From NCBI RefSeq assembly GCF_004348115.1, contig NZ_QPFB01000001.1, forward strand, positions 299,937 to 363,936: 64,000 nucleotides of DNA, read 5' to 3'. The position numbers and the translations under genes were made by a program. This stretch comes from Stenotrophomonas sp. ATCM1_4 (lineage in GTDB: Bacteria; Pseudomonadota; Gammaproteobacteria; Xanthomonadales; Xanthomonadaceae). Shown piece by piece: positions 46,519 to 56,335 of this stretch. The notes beneath the pieces are model-generated. The model did no database searches. It was given only the letters and a program-made list of their open reading frames with translations, and was not told the DNA's origin. Every line of letters starts with the position of its first letter. Positions within the stretch are counted from its first letter, which is position 1.

Positions 46519-47946
46519 ATGACCGCCCCACGCCCCCTGTTCACCCTGCCGACCAGGAAGCTGTTGTCCCTCAGCCTGGCCCTGGCGGTGTGTGGCGCCT
46601 GGTCATCGGCACAGGCGCAGCAGTTGACGGTCGAGCAGCTGCAGCAGCGTCTGGAGCGTCTGGAGCGTCTGGCCGGGGTGTCCGACGACACGCCGGCCGA
46701 AGGTGCCGGTCTGGCCGATCTGGACCGGCGTCTGCGCATCATCGAGCGCCGTCTGGAGCTGCAGGAAGAGGAGCGCGTGGCCGCAGCCAAGGCGGCGCCC
46801 AAGATCACCGTTGATCAGAAGGGGGCGTCGTTCAAGTCCGGCGACGGCAACTACGAGCTGAAGCTGCGCGGCCTGTTGCAGGGTGATGCCCGCGTGTTCG
46901 TCGGCAACAGCAGTCAGAACGACACCTTCCTGCTGCGCACCGCACGACCGATCTTGGAAGGTTCGCTGGGCAAGCGGGTGGCTTATCGCTTCACCCCGGA
47001 GTTCGCCGGAGACAGCGCCACCATCGTGGATGCCTATGCGGATCTGCGGTTCGATCCGGCCTACACGTTGCGGGTGGGCAAGTTCACCTCACCGGTCGGG
47101 CTGGAACGCCTGCAGTCGTCGGCCGCGTTGGTGGACGTCGAGCGGGCGCTGGTCAGCGAGCTGGCGCCCAACCGTGACCTGGGCGTGCAGCTGCAGGGTG
47201 AGCTGGGCAAGGGCCGTTTCAGTTACGCGGTGGGCGTGTTCAACGGCACGGTCGATGGCCGTGATGCGGTGACCAGCAATCCGGACGATGATTTCGAGTA
47301 TGCCGGCCGCGTGTTCTTCGAGCCGCTCAAGGGCACGGACAGCGCGTGGTCAAGACTGGGCTTCGGCCTGGGGGCCAGCGCCGGGCAGAAGCATGGCAGC
47401 GGCAACAACTTCCTGCCGCGCTACCGCTCGCCCGGCCAGGCGACGTTCTTCAACTACCGCAGCGCGGTGATCGCCGACGGCGACACGCTGCGCTGGTCGC
47501 CGCAGGGATGGTTCTACCGCAATGGCTTCGGCCTGCAGGCCGAGTACATCGTCTCGCGGCAGGAAGTGGCGCGGGATGCACGGCGCACGGCGATGGAACA
47601 CCGCGCCTGGCAGGCCACGGCCAGCTACGTGCTGAGCGGCGAGGACGCCAGCTACCGCGGAGTGACACCGTCGCGCCCGTTTGGCGTCAACGGCGGACTG
47701 GGTGCGTTCGAGCTCACCGCGCGCTATGGCGAACTGGAGATCGACGAGGCGGCATTCCCGTTCTACGCCGATCCGGCTACCTCGGCCTCGCACATCCGCG
47801 CGTGGACGGTGGGGGCGAACTGGTACCTGACGCCGAACCTCAAGCTGGCCACCAACTACCTGCAGAGCCGCTTCGATGCCACTGCCGGCGCCGCACGGCT
47901 GCCGGATGAAAAAGCCGTTTTCTCGCGCCTGCAAGTTTCCTTCTGA
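46519..47946 (+). CDS. OprO/OprP-like porin, sulfate operon
   Basis: An outer-membrane beta-barrel of 475 residues resembling phosphate-selective OprP/OprO. A signal peptide (LLSLSLALAVCGAWSSAQAQ) is followed by a coiled-coil-prone segment (QLTVEQLQQRLERLERLAG, then RRLRIIERRLELQEEE). The barrel begins with YELKLRGLLQGDARVF and ends with the C-terminal phenylalanine in SRLQVSF, as expected for barrel assembly. The start at 46519 has AGGAG at 46508. It is followed 12 bases later by sbp, so it is part of the sulfate uptake operon; specificity for sulfate is inferred from that position. Confidence 0.85.
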   Translation: MTAPRPLFTLPTRKLLSLSLALAVCGAWSSAQAQQLTVEQLQQRLERLERLAGVSDDTPAEGAGLADLDRRLRIIERRLELQEEERVAAAKAAPKITVDQKGASFKSGDGNYELKLRGLLQGDARVFVGNSSQNDTFLLRTARPILEGSLGKRVAYRFTPEFAGDSATIVDAYADLRFDPAYTLRVGKFTSPVGLERLQSSAALVDVERALVSELAPNRDLGVQLQGELGKGRFSYAVGVFNGTVDGRDAVTSNPDDDFEYAGRVFFEPLKGTDSAWSRLGFGLGASAGQKHGSGNNFLPRYRSPGQATFFNYRSAVIADGDTLRWSPQGWFYRNGFGLQAEYIVSRQEVARDARRTAMEHRAWQATASYVLSGEDASYRGVTPSRPFGVNGGLGAFELTARYGELEIDEAAFPFYADPATSASHIRAWTVGANWYLTPNLKLATNYLQSRFDATAGAARLPDEKAVFSRLQVSF

Positions 47947-47958
47947 CGGAGAGCCTTC

Positions 47959-48981
47959 GTGAAGCATTCCTTCCTCCCCCGCATCGGCGTGGCCACGCTG
48001 GCCCTGCTGTTGACCCTCGGAGCCGGCACCGCCGTCGCGCGTGACGTGCAGTTGCTCAACGTTTCCTACGACCCCACCCGCGAGCTGTACCGTGATTTCA
48101 ACGCCGCCTTCGCCCAGCACTGGAAGGAAACCAAGGGCGACACCGTCAGCATCGAAACCTCGCATGGCGGCTCGGGCAAGCAGGCGCGCGCGGTGATCGA
48201 TGGCATCGAGGCCGATGTGGTGACGCTGGCTTTGGCCTATGACGTCGATGCGATCGCCGACAAGGCCAAGCTGCTGCCGGCGAACTGGGAAAGCCGCCTG
48301 CCGGACAACAGCGCGCCGTACACCTCCACGATCGTGTTCCTGGTGCGCAAGGGCAACCCGAAGGGCATCCGCGATTGGCCGGACCTGCTGCGCAGCGGCG
48401 TGTCGGTGGTGACGCCGAACCCGAAGACCTCCGGCGGCGCGCGCTGGAACTACCTGGCCGCGTGGGCCTATGCCGACCATATCTTCAAGGGCGACCGCGA
48501 CAAGGTGCTGAACTACATGCGCGCGTTGTTCCGCAACGTGCCGGTGCTCGATACCGGCGCGCGCGGCGCGACCACCACGTTCGTGCAGCGCGGCATCGGC
48601 GACGTGCTGCTGGCCTGGGAGAACGAGGCCTTCCTGGCGCAGGAAGAACTGGGCCCGGACAAGTTCGAGATCGTGGTGCCGCGCCAGTCGATCCTGGCCG
48701 AACCGTCGGTGGCGCTGGTGGACCGCAACGTCGACCGCCATGGCACCCGCGAGGTGGCGCAGGCCTACCTGCAGTACCTGTACTCGCCGGAAGGGCAGCG
48801 CATCGCCGCCCGCCATTACTACCGGCCGCGCAACCCGCAGTACGCCGCGCCGGCCGACATCGCGCGCTTCCCGCAGGTGCAGCTGGTCACCATCCGCCAG
48901 GCGTTCGGCTCCTGGGAACTGGCACAGGCCGAGCACTTCGCCGACGGTGGCCTGTTCGACCAGATCCAGGCGAGCAAGTAA
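47959..48981 (+). CDS. sbp: Periplasmic sulfate-binding protein
   Basis: The substrate-binding component of the sulfate/thiosulfate ABC transporter. It is 340 residues from a GTG start at 47959, with a signal peptide ([14 protein letters not shown]). Family motifs are [11 protein letters not shown] at the mature N-terminus, [17 protein letters not shown], which includes anion-binding backbone and serine positions, and [19 protein letters not shown]. The next gene, cysT, starts three bases after the stop. Confidence 0.93.
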   Translation: MKHSFLPRIGVATLALLLTLGAGTAVARDVQLLNVSYDPTRELYRDFNAAFAQHWKETKGDTVSIETSHGGSGKQARAVIDGIEADVVTLALAYDVDAIADKAKLLPANWESRLPDNSAPYTSTIVFLVRKGNPKGIRDWPDLLRSGVSVVTPNPKTSGGARWNYLAAWAYADHIFKGDRDKVLNYMRALFRNVPVLDTGARGATTTFVQRGIGDVLLAWENEAFLAQEELGPDKFEIVVPRQSILAEPSVALVDRNVDRHGTREVAQAYLQYLYSPEGQRIAARHYYRPRNPQYAAPADIARFPQVQLVTIRQAFGSWELAQAEHFADGGLFDQIQASK

Positions 48982-48984
48982 GCG

Positions 48985-49842
48985 GTGGCCGCAAGCGCTG
49001 AAGCACTGCCGCCGCGCGTGCGGCGCCCGCGCCGGGTCCTGCCTGGCTTTGGCCTTGGGATGGGCGTGACGCTGTTCTGGCTGGGCCTGATCGTGCTGAT
49101 CCCGTTGGCCGGCGTGTTCCTCAAGGCCTCCGGACTGGGGTTGGCCGGGATCTGGCAGATCTGGACCGAGCCGCGCGTGCTGGCCGCGCTGCGCCTGAGC
49201 TTCGGCACGGCCTTTGCCGCCGCTGCGTTCAACACGGTGATGGGGACATGGGTGGCGTGGGTGTTCGTGCGCTATTCGTTCCCAGGCCGGCGCGTGTGCG
49301 ACGCGATGATCGACCTGCCTTTCGCATTGCCGACCGCGGTGGCCGGCATCGCTCTGACCGCCTTGTACGGCGGCCAGGGCTGGGTGGGCCAATGGCTGGA
49401 ACCGCTGGGCCTGAAGGTCGCCTACACGCCGCTGGGCATCGTCGTGGCGCTGGTGTTCGTCGGCCTGCCGTTCGTGGTGCGGATCGTGCAGCCGGTGCTG
49501 GCCGAGGCCGAGCGCGAGCTGGAAGAGGCGTCGGCGACCTTGGGTGCCTCGCGCCTGCAGACCATCACGCGGGTGGTGGTGCCGACATTGTGGCCGGCGA
49601 TGCTGACTGGGTTCGCGCTGGCCTTCGCACGCGGCGTGGGCGAGTACGGCTCGGTGATCTTCATCGCCGGCAACCTGCCCAACCGTACCGAGATCGCGCC
49701 GCTGCTGATCACCATCCGCCTGGAAGAGTTTGATTACGCCGGCGCCACCGCGATTGCCGGGGCGATGCTGTTGCTGTCCTTCGCGGTGCTGTTGCTGGTC
49801 AACAGCCTGCAGGCCTGGCTGCAACGGCGGGGCACGCGATGA
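48985..49842 (+). CDS. cysT: Sulfate ABC transporter permease CysT
   Basis: One of two inner-membrane permeases of the sulfate transporter, 285 residues from GTG 48985. It has about six membrane helices and the coupling loop [20 protein letters not shown], which contacts CysA. The motif [15 protein letters not shown] is typical of CysT. Its stop overlaps the cysW ATG by four bases. Confidence 0.93.
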   Translation: MAASAEALPPRVRRPRRVLPGFGLGMGVTLFWLGLIVLIPLAGVFLKASGLGLAGIWQIWTEPRVLAALRLSFGTAFAAAAFNTVMGTWVAWVFVRYSFPGRRVCDAMIDLPFALPTAVAGIALTALYGGQGWVGQWLEPLGLKVAYTPLGIVVALVFVGLPFVVRIVQPVLAEAERELEEASATLGASRLQTITRVVVPTLWPAMLTGFALAFARGVGEYGSVIFIAGNLPNRTEIAPLLITIRLEEFDYAGATAIAGAMLLLSFAVLLLVNSLQAWLQRRGTR

Positions 49843-50780
49843 ACGAACAGGTCCTGGAGTTGCCGGTGCAGGTGGAGCAGGGTGAAAAGGTGCGTGCGCG
49901 GCAGCAGGTGACCAGCGAGCCGCGCGGGGTGCAGGTGCTGTTGATCCTCGGTGCGCTGGGGTTCCTGCTGTCGTTCCTGCTGCTGCCGTTGCTGCTGGTG
50001 TTCGTCGAAGCGCTGCGTGGGGGCGTGCATGCGTTCTGGGTGGCGATCAGTGAGCCCGATGCGTTGTCGGCGGTGAAGCTGACCTTGCTCGTCACCGCGA
50101 TCGTGGTGCCGTTGAACCTTGTGTTCGGCGTGGCGGCGGCGTGGGTGGTCAGCAAGCACAGCTTCCCGGGCAAGCGCTGGCTGGTGACGTTGATCGACCT
50201 GCCGTTCTCGGTGTCGCCGGTGGTGGCGGGGCTGGTGTTCATCCTGCTGTTCGGGCGCGATGGCTGGTTCTGGCCGTTGATCGAGGACGGCCTGCGCCTG
50301 CACCTGCCGGTGCTGGGCGACACGCTGTTGCAGCTGCCACGCATCGTGTTCGCCATCCCCGGCATCGTGCTGGCCACGGTGTTCGTGACCTTCCCGTTCA
50401 TTGCCCGCGAACTGATGCCGCTGATGGAGCAGCAGGGTAGCGACGAGGAACTGGCCGCGTTGACGCTCGGCGCCAACGCCTGGCAGATGTTCTGGAAGGT
50501 GACCCTGCCCAACATCCGCTGGGGCCTGCTGTACGGCGTGCTGTTGTGCAGCGCGCGGGCGATGGGTGAGTTCGGCGCGGTGTCGGTGGTGTCCGGCCAC
50601 ATCCGCGGGCGCACCAACACGCTGCCACTGCACGTGGAGATCCTCTACAACGAGTACGCCTACAGCGCGGCATTTGCCTGCGCTTCGCTGCTGGCCGGCA
50701 CCGCGTTGCTGACGTTGGTGCTGAAGTCTTACCTGGAATGGCGCCACGGCCAATCGCTGTCCGCCGCGCACCGCCACTGA
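49839..50780 (+). CDS. cysW: Sulfate ABC transporter permease CysW
   Basis: The second sulfate permease, 313 residues, paired with CysT. The N-terminus is about 30 residues longer and polar before the first helix ([20 protein letters not shown]). The coupling loop is [20 protein letters not shown], and [15 protein letters not shown] is the CysW signature. It starts inside the last codons of cysT and ends nine bases before cysA. Confidence 0.94.
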   Translation: MNEQVLELPVQVEQGEKVRARQQVTSEPRGVQVLLILGALGFLLSFLLLPLLLVFVEALRGGVHAFWVAISEPDALSAVKLTLLVTAIVVPLNLVFGVAAAWVVSKHSFPGKRWLVTLIDLPFSVSPVVAGLVFILLFGRDGWFWPLIEDGLRLHLPVLGDTLLQLPRIVFAIPGIVLATVFVTFPFIARELMPLMEQQGSDEELAALTLGANAWQMFWKVTLPNIRWGLLYGVLLCSARAMGEFGAVSVVSGHIRGRTNTLPLHVEILYNEYAYSAAFACASLLAGTALLTLVLKSYLEWRHGQSLSAAHRH

Positions 50781-50789
50781 GGAGTCACG

Positions 50790-51833
50790 ATGAACATCCG
50801 CATCCAACACCTGGGCAAGCGTTTCGGTGCGTTTCCGGCACTGGATGGCGTGAGCCTGGACATCCGCAGCGGCGAGCTGCTGGCGCTGCTGGGCCCGTCC
50901 GGCTCGGGCAAGACCACGCTGCTGCGCGCGATCGCCGGACTGGAGCAACCCGAGCAGGGGCAACTGCTGTTCGATGGCGAGGACGCCACCAACCTGAGCG
51001 TGCAGGCACGCCGGGCCGGCTTCGTGTTCCAGCACTACGCGCTGTTCAAGCACCTGGACGTGCGCGGCAACATCGCCTTCGGGCTGGAGGTGCGGCGCGG
51101 TGCCGAGCGCTGGCCGAAGGCGCGCATCAACGCGCGGGTGGAGGAACTGCTGTCGCTGGTGCAGCTGGAAGGCTTGGGCGGGCGCTATCCGGCGCAGCTG
51201 TCCGGCGGCCAGCGCCAGCGCGTGGCCCTGGCCCGCGCATTGGCCATCGAGCCGCGGGTGCTGCTGCTCGATGAGCCGTTCGGTGCGCTGGATGCGCAGG
51301 TACGGCGTGACCTGCGCCGTTGGCTGCGCGAGATCCATGATCGCACCGGCCTGACCACCGTGTTCGTCACCCACGACCAGGAAGAAGCACTGGAGCTGGC
51401 CGACCGCGTGGCGATCCTCAACCGGGGCCGTATCGAACAGGTCGGTACGCCCGGCGAGGTCTACGACCGGCCGGCGTCGCCGTTCGTGTATGGCTTCGTC
51501 GGCGAGGCCAACCGCTTGCCGGCGCGGTTGCAGGGGCCGGTGCTGGAGGTGGCGGGCGCGCGGTGGCCGCGGACGGCGGCGCTGCCGGATGCCGAGGCGC
51601 TGGAGGTCTTCGTGCGGCCGGAGGATCTGGTGGTGGACGCCGAGGGCGACTGGCCCGCCACGGTCGGCTCGGTGCAGCGCAGCGGGCCGCGGCAACGGCT
51701 GCGGGCGCAGCTGCAGGGAAGCGCGGCGGACGTGGAGGTCGAACTGCCGCCCGGCAGCCCGGTCTATGCCTCCGGGCAGGCCATCCGGTTGGCGGCGCGC
51801 CGCTACGGTGTGTTCGCCGCCGAAGGCGGCTGA
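50790..51833 (+). CDS. cysA: Sulfate ABC transporter ATPase CysA
   Basis: The ATPase of the sulfate transporter, 347 residues. The Walker A is GPSGSGKTT (Lys41), the signature is [16 protein letters not shown], the Walker B is [12 protein letters not shown], and the H-loop is [17 protein letters not shown]-terminal TOBE-like regulatory domain (about 250-347) follows. It is the last gene of the porin-sbp-cysT-cysW-cysA operon. In relatives this operon responds to sulfur starvation through CysB-type regulators; no such gene is in the window. Confidence 0.95.
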   Translation: MNIRIQHLGKRFGAFPALDGVSLDIRSGELLALLGPSGSGKTTLLRAIAGLEQPEQGQLLFDGEDATNLSVQARRAGFVFQHYALFKHLDVRGNIAFGLEVRRGAERWPKARINARVEELLSLVQLEGLGGRYPAQLSGGQRQRVALARALAIEPRVLLLDEPFGALDAQVRRDLRRWLREIHDRTGLTTVFVTHDQEEALELADRVAILNRGRIEQVGTPGEVYDRPASPFVYGFVGEANRLPARLQGPVLEVAGARWPRTAALPDAEALEVFVRPEDLVVDAEGDWPATVGSVQRSGPRQRLRAQLQGSAADVEVELPPGSPVYASGQAIRLAARRYGVFAAEGG

Positions 51834-51868
51834 ACAGGGCAGGGGCGTGTGCGTGGGGGCGGTGGATG

Positions 51869-51897
51869 TTGCATCGCAATATCATTGTGGTTAAAAA
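51869..51897 (+). promoter_or_regulatory. Possible promoter of the TorF-type porin gene
   Basis: TTGCAT (51869-51874), 17 bases, then TAAAAA (51892-51897). The -35 matches at three positions and the -10 at four. The surrounding AT-rich patch is unusual for this genome, which supports the reading somewhat. Confidence 0.4.
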
Positions 51898-51950
51898 TTC
51901 GTGAACCGGCGCTGCCGCCGGCCGACGCCCCCCACTGCCTGGAGATCCGC

Positions 51951-52703
51951 ATGATGCACAGCAAGCGCCTTGTCGCCGTAGCCTGCGCCGCCCTGTTGTC
52001 CGTTCCGTTCGCCGTCTGCGCCCAGGAGAGCGAGGAGTCGAGCTCCCCGTTCAGCCTTACCTACGGCGTGACCACCGACTACGTGTTCCGTGGCGTGTCG
52101 CAGAGCGACAACAGCGCTGCCTTCCAGGCCGGTGCCACCTACACCGCTCCGTTCGGCCTGTATGCCGGTGTGTGGGGCTCCAACGTCGATTTCGGCGAGG
52201 GCGGCCCGAACTTCGAAGTCGACTACACCGTCGGCTGGAACAAGGACCTGTCCGACAGCTGGAACCTGGACCTGGGCGTGAACCGCTACACCTACGTCGG
52301 TTCGTCTTCCGGCTACGGCAACATCGACTACAACGAATACCTGGCCAAGGTGACCTGGAACGGCCCGGTGACCGTCAGCGGCCTGCTCGGCTATGCCGAC
52401 GACTACAGCAACAGCGACGCCAAGCAGACCTACAGCGCCGTGGAAGCCAGCTATGACATCGGCGATACCGGCTTCTCGGTCGGCGCCTCGGTGGGCTACA
52501 CCACCATCAAGGCCAAGGAAAACGAATGGCCGCGCCGCTCGGACTACTACGATGGTTCGGTGTCGGTCTCCAAGGGCTTTGGCCCGGCCACCGCCACCCT
52601 GGGCTATTACGACACCTTCGGTTCGGACGCGCCGGCGCTGCGCCGCGAGTCGGACACCTACAAGCCGGGCGTGGTGTTCACCATCGCCGTCGACGTGCCC
52701 TGA
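51951..52703 (+). CDS. TorF-family putative porin
   Basis: A 250-residue outer-membrane protein. The signal peptide ends near SVPFAVCAQ. The mature N-terminus, FSLTYGVTTDYVFRGVSQSD, is the hallmark of the TorF-type (TIGR02001) putative porin family. It is followed by alternating aromatic beta strands. ATG 51951 has GGAG ten bases upstream. It follows the sulfate operon by 117 bases and could be coregulated, but a possible own promoter (TTGCAT-N17-TAAAAA at 51869-51897) is present. Confidence 0.82.
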   Translation: MMHSKRLVAVACAALLSVPFAVCAQESEESSSPFSLTYGVTTDYVFRGVSQSDNSAAFQAGATYTAPFGLYAGVWGSNVDFGEGGPNFEVDYTVGWNKDLSDSWNLDLGVNRYTYVGSSSGYGNIDYNEYLAKVTWNGPVTVSGLLGYADDYSNSDAKQTYSAVEASYDIGDTGFSVGASVGYTTIKAKENEWPRRSDYYDGSVSVSKGFGPATATLGYYDTFGSDAPALRRESDTYKPGVVFTIAVDVP

Positions 52704-52723
52704 TCCACCTCGGGCCGTGAATG

Positions 52724-52749
52724 AAAAGGGCGCCGCAAGGCGCCTTTTT
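52724..52749 (+). terminator. Terminator after the TorF-type porin gene
   Basis: An 11-bp stem (52724-52734 with 52739-52749, one G-U pair) with a GCAA loop and five T in the right arm. Confidence 0.85.
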
Positions 52750-52758
52750 CATGGGTGC

Positions 52759-52857
52759 GGCAGGAGCGGCCCTGGCCGCGAAGCACGCGTCACTGGCCTG
52801 ATGGGCATGGCAGCGATCGGGAGGGGCATCGGCTTCGCGGCCAAGACCGTTCCTGCC
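52759..52857. repeat. Imperfect palindromic repeat (GGCAGGAGCGGCC type)
   Basis: Inverted arms of about 26 bases (52759-52784 and 52832-52857) flank 47 bases. They match at most positions, with GGCAGGAGCGG and GGCCGCGAAGC on the left mirrored by GCTTCGCGGCC and CCGTTCCTGCC on the right. Palindromes with this GGAGCGGCC...GGCCGCG core are widespread between genes in Pseudomonas and xanthomonads. It sits between two terminators. Confidence 0.7.
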
Positions 52858-52861
52858 AAAA

Positions 52862-52887
52862 CGAAAGGCGCCTTGCGGCGCCTTTCG
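52862..52887 (-). terminator. Terminator after tdh
   Basis: An 11-bp perfect stem CGAAAGGCGCC/GGCGCCTTTCG with a four-base loop. On the minus strand it is followed by TTTTGG, so it most likely ends the tdh transcript. Its stem nearly repeats the GGCGCC core of the terminator at 52724-52749. Confidence 0.8.
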
Positions 52888-52905
52888 TGTGCATCGCGCT
52901 GGCGA

Positions 52906-53928
52906 TCAGTTCCAGCTCAGCACGACCTTGCCGGCCTTGCCCTGTTCCATCAGGTCGAAACCTTCCTGGAAGCGGTCCACCGGCAGCTGGTGGGTCATCA
53001 CCTTGCCGAGCGGGAAGCCGGACAGCACCAGCTGGGTCATCTTGTACCAGGTCTCGTACATCTTGCGGCCGTAGATGCCCTGCACGGTCAGGCCCTTGAA
53101 GATGATCTTGTCCCAGTCACAGCCGGCGCCCTTGGGCATGATGCCGAGCATGGCGATCTTGCCGCCGTGGTACATGCAGTCGAGCATGTCGTTGAACGCG
53201 CGCGGGTTGCCGCTCATTTCCAGGCCCACGTCGAAGCCCTCCATGTGCAGTTCCTTCATCACGTCCTTGAGCGACTGGTTGGCGACGTTGACCACGCGGG
53301 TGGCGCCCATGTCGGCGGCCAGCTTCAGGCGGAAATCATTGACGTCGGTGACCACCACGTTGCGCGCGCCGATATGCTTGCAGATGCCGGCGGCGATGAT
53401 GCCGATCGGGCCGGCACCGGTGATCAGCACGTCCTCGCCGATCACGTCGAATTCCAGCGCGCAGTGCGCGGCGTTGCCGTACGGGTCGAAGAAGGCGGCC
53501 AGCTCGGACGGGATCTGGTCCGGGATCGGCCACAGGTTGCTGGCCGGCATCACCATGTACTCGGCGAAGGCGCCGTTGACGTTGACGCCGATGCCGACGG
53601 TGTTCGGGCACAGGTGCGGGCGGCCGCCACGGCAGTTGCGGCAGTGGCCGCAGACGATGTGGCCCTCGGCCGAGACGCGCTGGCCGATCTCGTAGCCGGT
53701 CACGCCCGGGCCGATTTCGGCAATGCGGCCGACGAACTCGTGGCCGATGGTCAGGCCCGGCTTGATCGTGCGCTGGCTCCACTCGTCCCACAGGTAGATG
53801 TGCAGGTCGGTGCCGCAGATGGCGGTCTTCTCCAGCTTGATCAGCACTTCGTTCGGGCCGGGCGTGGGCACCGGCACCTCTTCCATCCAGATGCCCTTGG
53901 TCGCTTCGCGCTTCACCAGCGCCTTCAT
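52906..53928 (-). CDS. tdh: L-threonine 3-dehydrogenase
   Basis: A zinc-dependent enzyme oxidising L-threonine to 2-amino-3-ketobutyrate, which Kbl then cleaves. The start at 53928 ([19 protein letters not shown]) gives 340 residues, the family length; an ATG at 53940 would add four. The catalytic zinc cysteine is in [12 protein letters not shown]. Structural zinc cysteines are in [14 protein letters not shown]. The NAD-binding motif is [18 protein letters not shown]-like -10 lies at 53974-53979 on this strand. Confidence 0.95.
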   Translation of the reverse strand: MKALVKREATKGIWMEEVPVPTPGPNEVLIKLEKTAICGTDLHIYLWDEWSQRTIKPGLTIGHEFVGRIAEIGPGVTGYEIGQRVSAEGHIVCGHCRNCRGGRPHLCPNTVGIGVNVNGAFAEYMVMPASNLWPIPDQIPSELAAFFDPYGNAAHCALEFDVIGEDVLITGAGPIGIIAAGICKHIGARNVVVTDVNDFRLKLAADMGATRVVNVANQSLKDVMKELHMEGFDVGLEMSGNPRAFNDMLDCMYHGGKIAMLGIMPKGAGCDWDKIIFKGLTVQGIYGRKMYETWYKMTQLVLSGFPLGKVMTHQLPVDRFQEGFDLMEQGKAGKVVLSWN

Positions 53929-54076
53929 CGTCTGTGCCATTGCAGGAAAACCGCAGTGTGAAAAAGAGCCGCGATTATATGCCCGACGCCGTAACCGCCC
54001 CGTACTGACCGATGGCAGGGGAAGCTGGCGGTTCCAATCGTTACAATCGGCCGTTCCAACCTTTCGGAACTGCCTC

Positions 54077-56242
54077 ATGCGCGTGAATTTGCTTGCGTTT
54101 TCCATCGTCGCCGGGCTGGGCATGGCCCAGGCCGCTCAGGCCGCTGAAGGCATGTGGGTGCCGCAGCAGTTGCCGGAGATCGCCGGCCCGCTCAAGCAGG
54201 CCGGCCTGAAGCTGGACCCGGAACAGCTGGCCAACCTGACCGGCGACCCGATGGGCGCGGTGGTCGCGCTGGGTGGCTGCACCGCCAGCTTCGTCTCGCC
54301 GCAGGGCCTGGTGGTCACCAACCACCACTGCGCCTACGGCTCGATCCAGCTGAATTCGACCGCCGAGAAGAACCTGATCAAGGATGGCTTCAACGCGCCG
54401 ACCCAGCAGGACGAGCTGAGCGCCGGCCCGAACGCCCGCATCTACGTGCTCGATGACATCACCGACGTCACCGCGCAGGCCAAGGCTGCCATCGCCGGCG
54501 CCGGCCGCGACCCGCTCAAGCGCACCGAGGCGCTGGAAGCGCTGGAAAAGCGCCTGATCGCCGAGTGCGAAAGCGACGACGCCTACAGCTGCACCCTGTA
54601 CAGCTTCTCCGGCGGCAACACCTACCGCCTGTTCAAGAACATGGAAATCAAGGACGTGCGCCTGGCCTATGCGCCCCCGGGCAGCGTCGGCAAGTTCGGT
54701 GGCGACATCGACAACTGGATGTGGCCGCGCCACACCGGTGACTTCTCGTTCTACCGCGCCTACGTCGGCAAGGACGGCAAGCCGGCCGCGTTCGCCGCCG
54801 ACAACGTGCCGTACCAGCCCAAGCATTGGCTGAAGCTGGCCAACCAGCCGCTGGGCGAGGGTGACTTCGTGATGGTGGCCGGCTACCCGGGCCGCACCGA
54901 CCGCTACGCGCTGGTCAGCGAGTTCGAGAACACCGCCAACTGGACCTACCCGAGCATCGCCAAGGCCTACAAGGAACAGATCGCGATGGTCGAGGCGGCC
55001 AGCAAGGACAACCCGGACATCGCGGTGAAGTACGCCGCCAGCATGGCCGGCTGGAACAACACCAGCAAGAACTACGACGGCCAGCTGGACGGCTTCAAGC
55101 GCAACAACGTGCTGGCGCACAAGCAGCGCGAGGAAGCGGCGGTGCTGGAATGGCTGCGCGGGCGCGGCGCCGCCGGCCAGCCGGCGGCCGATGCCTACGC
55201 CCAGCTGCAGGCACTGGGCCTGCAGTCGCGCGCCAACCAGGCCCGTGACCTCAACCTGGCCATGCTCAACCGCACCGGTACGCTGGGCACCGCCGTGCGC
55301 CTGTACCGCCTGGCCATCGAGAAGGCCAAGCCGGACGCGCAGCGCGAAGAGGGCTACCAGGAGCGTGACCTGCCGGCTATCGAAGGTGGCCTGAAGCAGA
55401 TGGACCGCCGCTACGTGGCGGCGATGGACCGGCAGTTCCAGCAGTACTGGCTGCAGCAGTACGCGCAGTTGCCGGCCAACCAGCACCTGGCCGCGTTCGA
55501 TACGTGGATCGGTGGCACCGACGCCGCTGCGGTCAACGCGACCGTCGCGCGCCTGGACGGCTCCAAGCTGGGCAACCTGGACGAACGCCTGAAGTGGCTC
55601 AACGCCGACAAGGCCGCCTTCGAGGCCAGCACCGACCCGGCCATCCAGTACGCGGTGGCGGTGATGCCGGCACTGCTGGAGATCGAGCACCAGCGCAAGG
55701 TGCGTACCGGTGAGGAACTGGTGGCGCGTCCGCTGTTCCTGCAGGCGGTCGCCGACTACAAGAAGAGTCAGGGCGAGTTCGTCTACCCGGACGCCAACCT
55801 GTCGCTGCGCATCACCTTCGGCAACGTGAAGGGTTACACCGGCCTGGATGGCAAGGTGCAGCCGTCCTTCACCAATGTCGAAGGCGTGGTCGCCAAGGAA
55901 ACCGGTGCCGATCCGTTCGATTCGCCGAAGGCATTGATCGATGCGGTCAAGGCCAAGCGTTACGGCGGCTTCGAGGATGCCCGCCTGGGCAGCGTGCCGG
56001 TGAACTTCCTGTCCGACCTGGACATCACCGGCGGCAACTCCGGCTCGCCGGTGCTCGACGCGCACGGTCGCCTGGTCGGCCTGGCCTTCGACGGCATCTG
56101 GGAATCGGTCGCCAGCAACTGGGTGTTCGACCCGGTGATGACCCGCATGATCTCGGTGGACGAGCGCTACATGCGCTGGATCATGCAGGAAGTGGCGCCG
56201 GCGCCGCAGCTGCTGAAGGAAATGGACGAAGCGTCGAAGTAA
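54077..56242 (+). CDS. S46 family dipeptidyl-peptidase (DPP7-like)
   Basis: A periplasmic serine peptidase of 721 residues that releases N-terminal dipeptides. The signal peptide is [20 protein letters not shown]. The triad is seen as histidine in [10 protein letters not shown] (about 84), aspartate in [13 protein letters not shown] (about 220) and Ser655 in [11 protein letters not shown]. The position that decides specificity in P. gingivalis enzymes (Arg673 in DPP11, Gly in DPP7) is glycine here, in LAFDGIWES. This predicts preference for hydrophobic P1 residues rather than Asp/Glu. ATG 54077 starts a proper signal peptide; the frame further upstream overlaps tdh. Monocistronic. Confidence 0.92.
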   Translation: MRVNLLAFSIVAGLGMAQAAQAAEGMWVPQQLPEIAGPLKQAGLKLDPEQLANLTGDPMGAVVALGGCTASFVSPQGLVVTNHHCAYGSIQLNSTAEKNLIKDGFNAPTQQDELSAGPNARIYVLDDITDVTAQAKAAIAGAGRDPLKRTEALEALEKRLIAECESDDAYSCTLYSFSGGNTYRLFKNMEIKDVRLAYAPPGSVGKFGGDIDNWMWPRHTGDFSFYRAYVGKDGKPAAFAADNVPYQPKHWLKLANQPLGEGDFVMVAGYPGRTDRYALVSEFENTANWTYPSIAKAYKEQIAMVEAASKDNPDIAVKYAASMAGWNNTSKNYDGQLDGFKRNNVLAHKQREEAAVLEWLRGRGAAGQPAADAYAQLQALGLQSRANQARDLNLAMLNRTGTLGTAVRLYRLAIEKAKPDAQREEGYQERDLPAIEGGLKQMDRRYVAAMDRQFQQYWLQQYAQLPANQHLAAFDTWIGGTDAAAVNATVARLDGSKLGNLDERLKWLNADKAAFEASTDPAIQYAVAVMPALLEIEHQRKVRTGEELVARPLFLQAVADYKKSQGEFVYPDANLSLRITFGNVKGYTGLDGKVQPSFTNVEGVVAKETGADPFDSPKALIDAVKAKRYGGFEDARLGSVPVNFLSDLDITGGNSGSPVLDAHGRLVGLAFDGIWESVASNWVFDPVMTRMISVDERYMRWIMQEVAPAPQLLKEMDEASK

Positions 56243-56266
56243 GCGCGCGTCGGTTCGCTTGAATGG

Positions 56267-56295
56267 AGGCCCGGGCGGGAGACCGCCCGGGCCTT
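56267..56295. terminator. Terminator-like hairpin after the S46 peptidase gene
   Basis: A 12-bp perfect stem (56267-56278 with 56283-56294) with a GAGA loop, followed by only TT. It lies between convergent genes and may serve both. Confidence 0.7.
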
Positions 56296-56335
56296 CTGCG
56301 TGTGGGGCAGGGGGCTCCGGCCGCCGTCACCTGCC

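Noticed and set aside
47350..49824. An 824-codon frame antisense to porin, sbp and cysT
   Set aside because: Spans three well-supported sense genes and has shadow-frame composition.
53075..53695. 206-codon plus-strand frame over tdh
   Set aside because: Shadow of tdh. The tdh frame carries all zinc ligands and the NAD motif.
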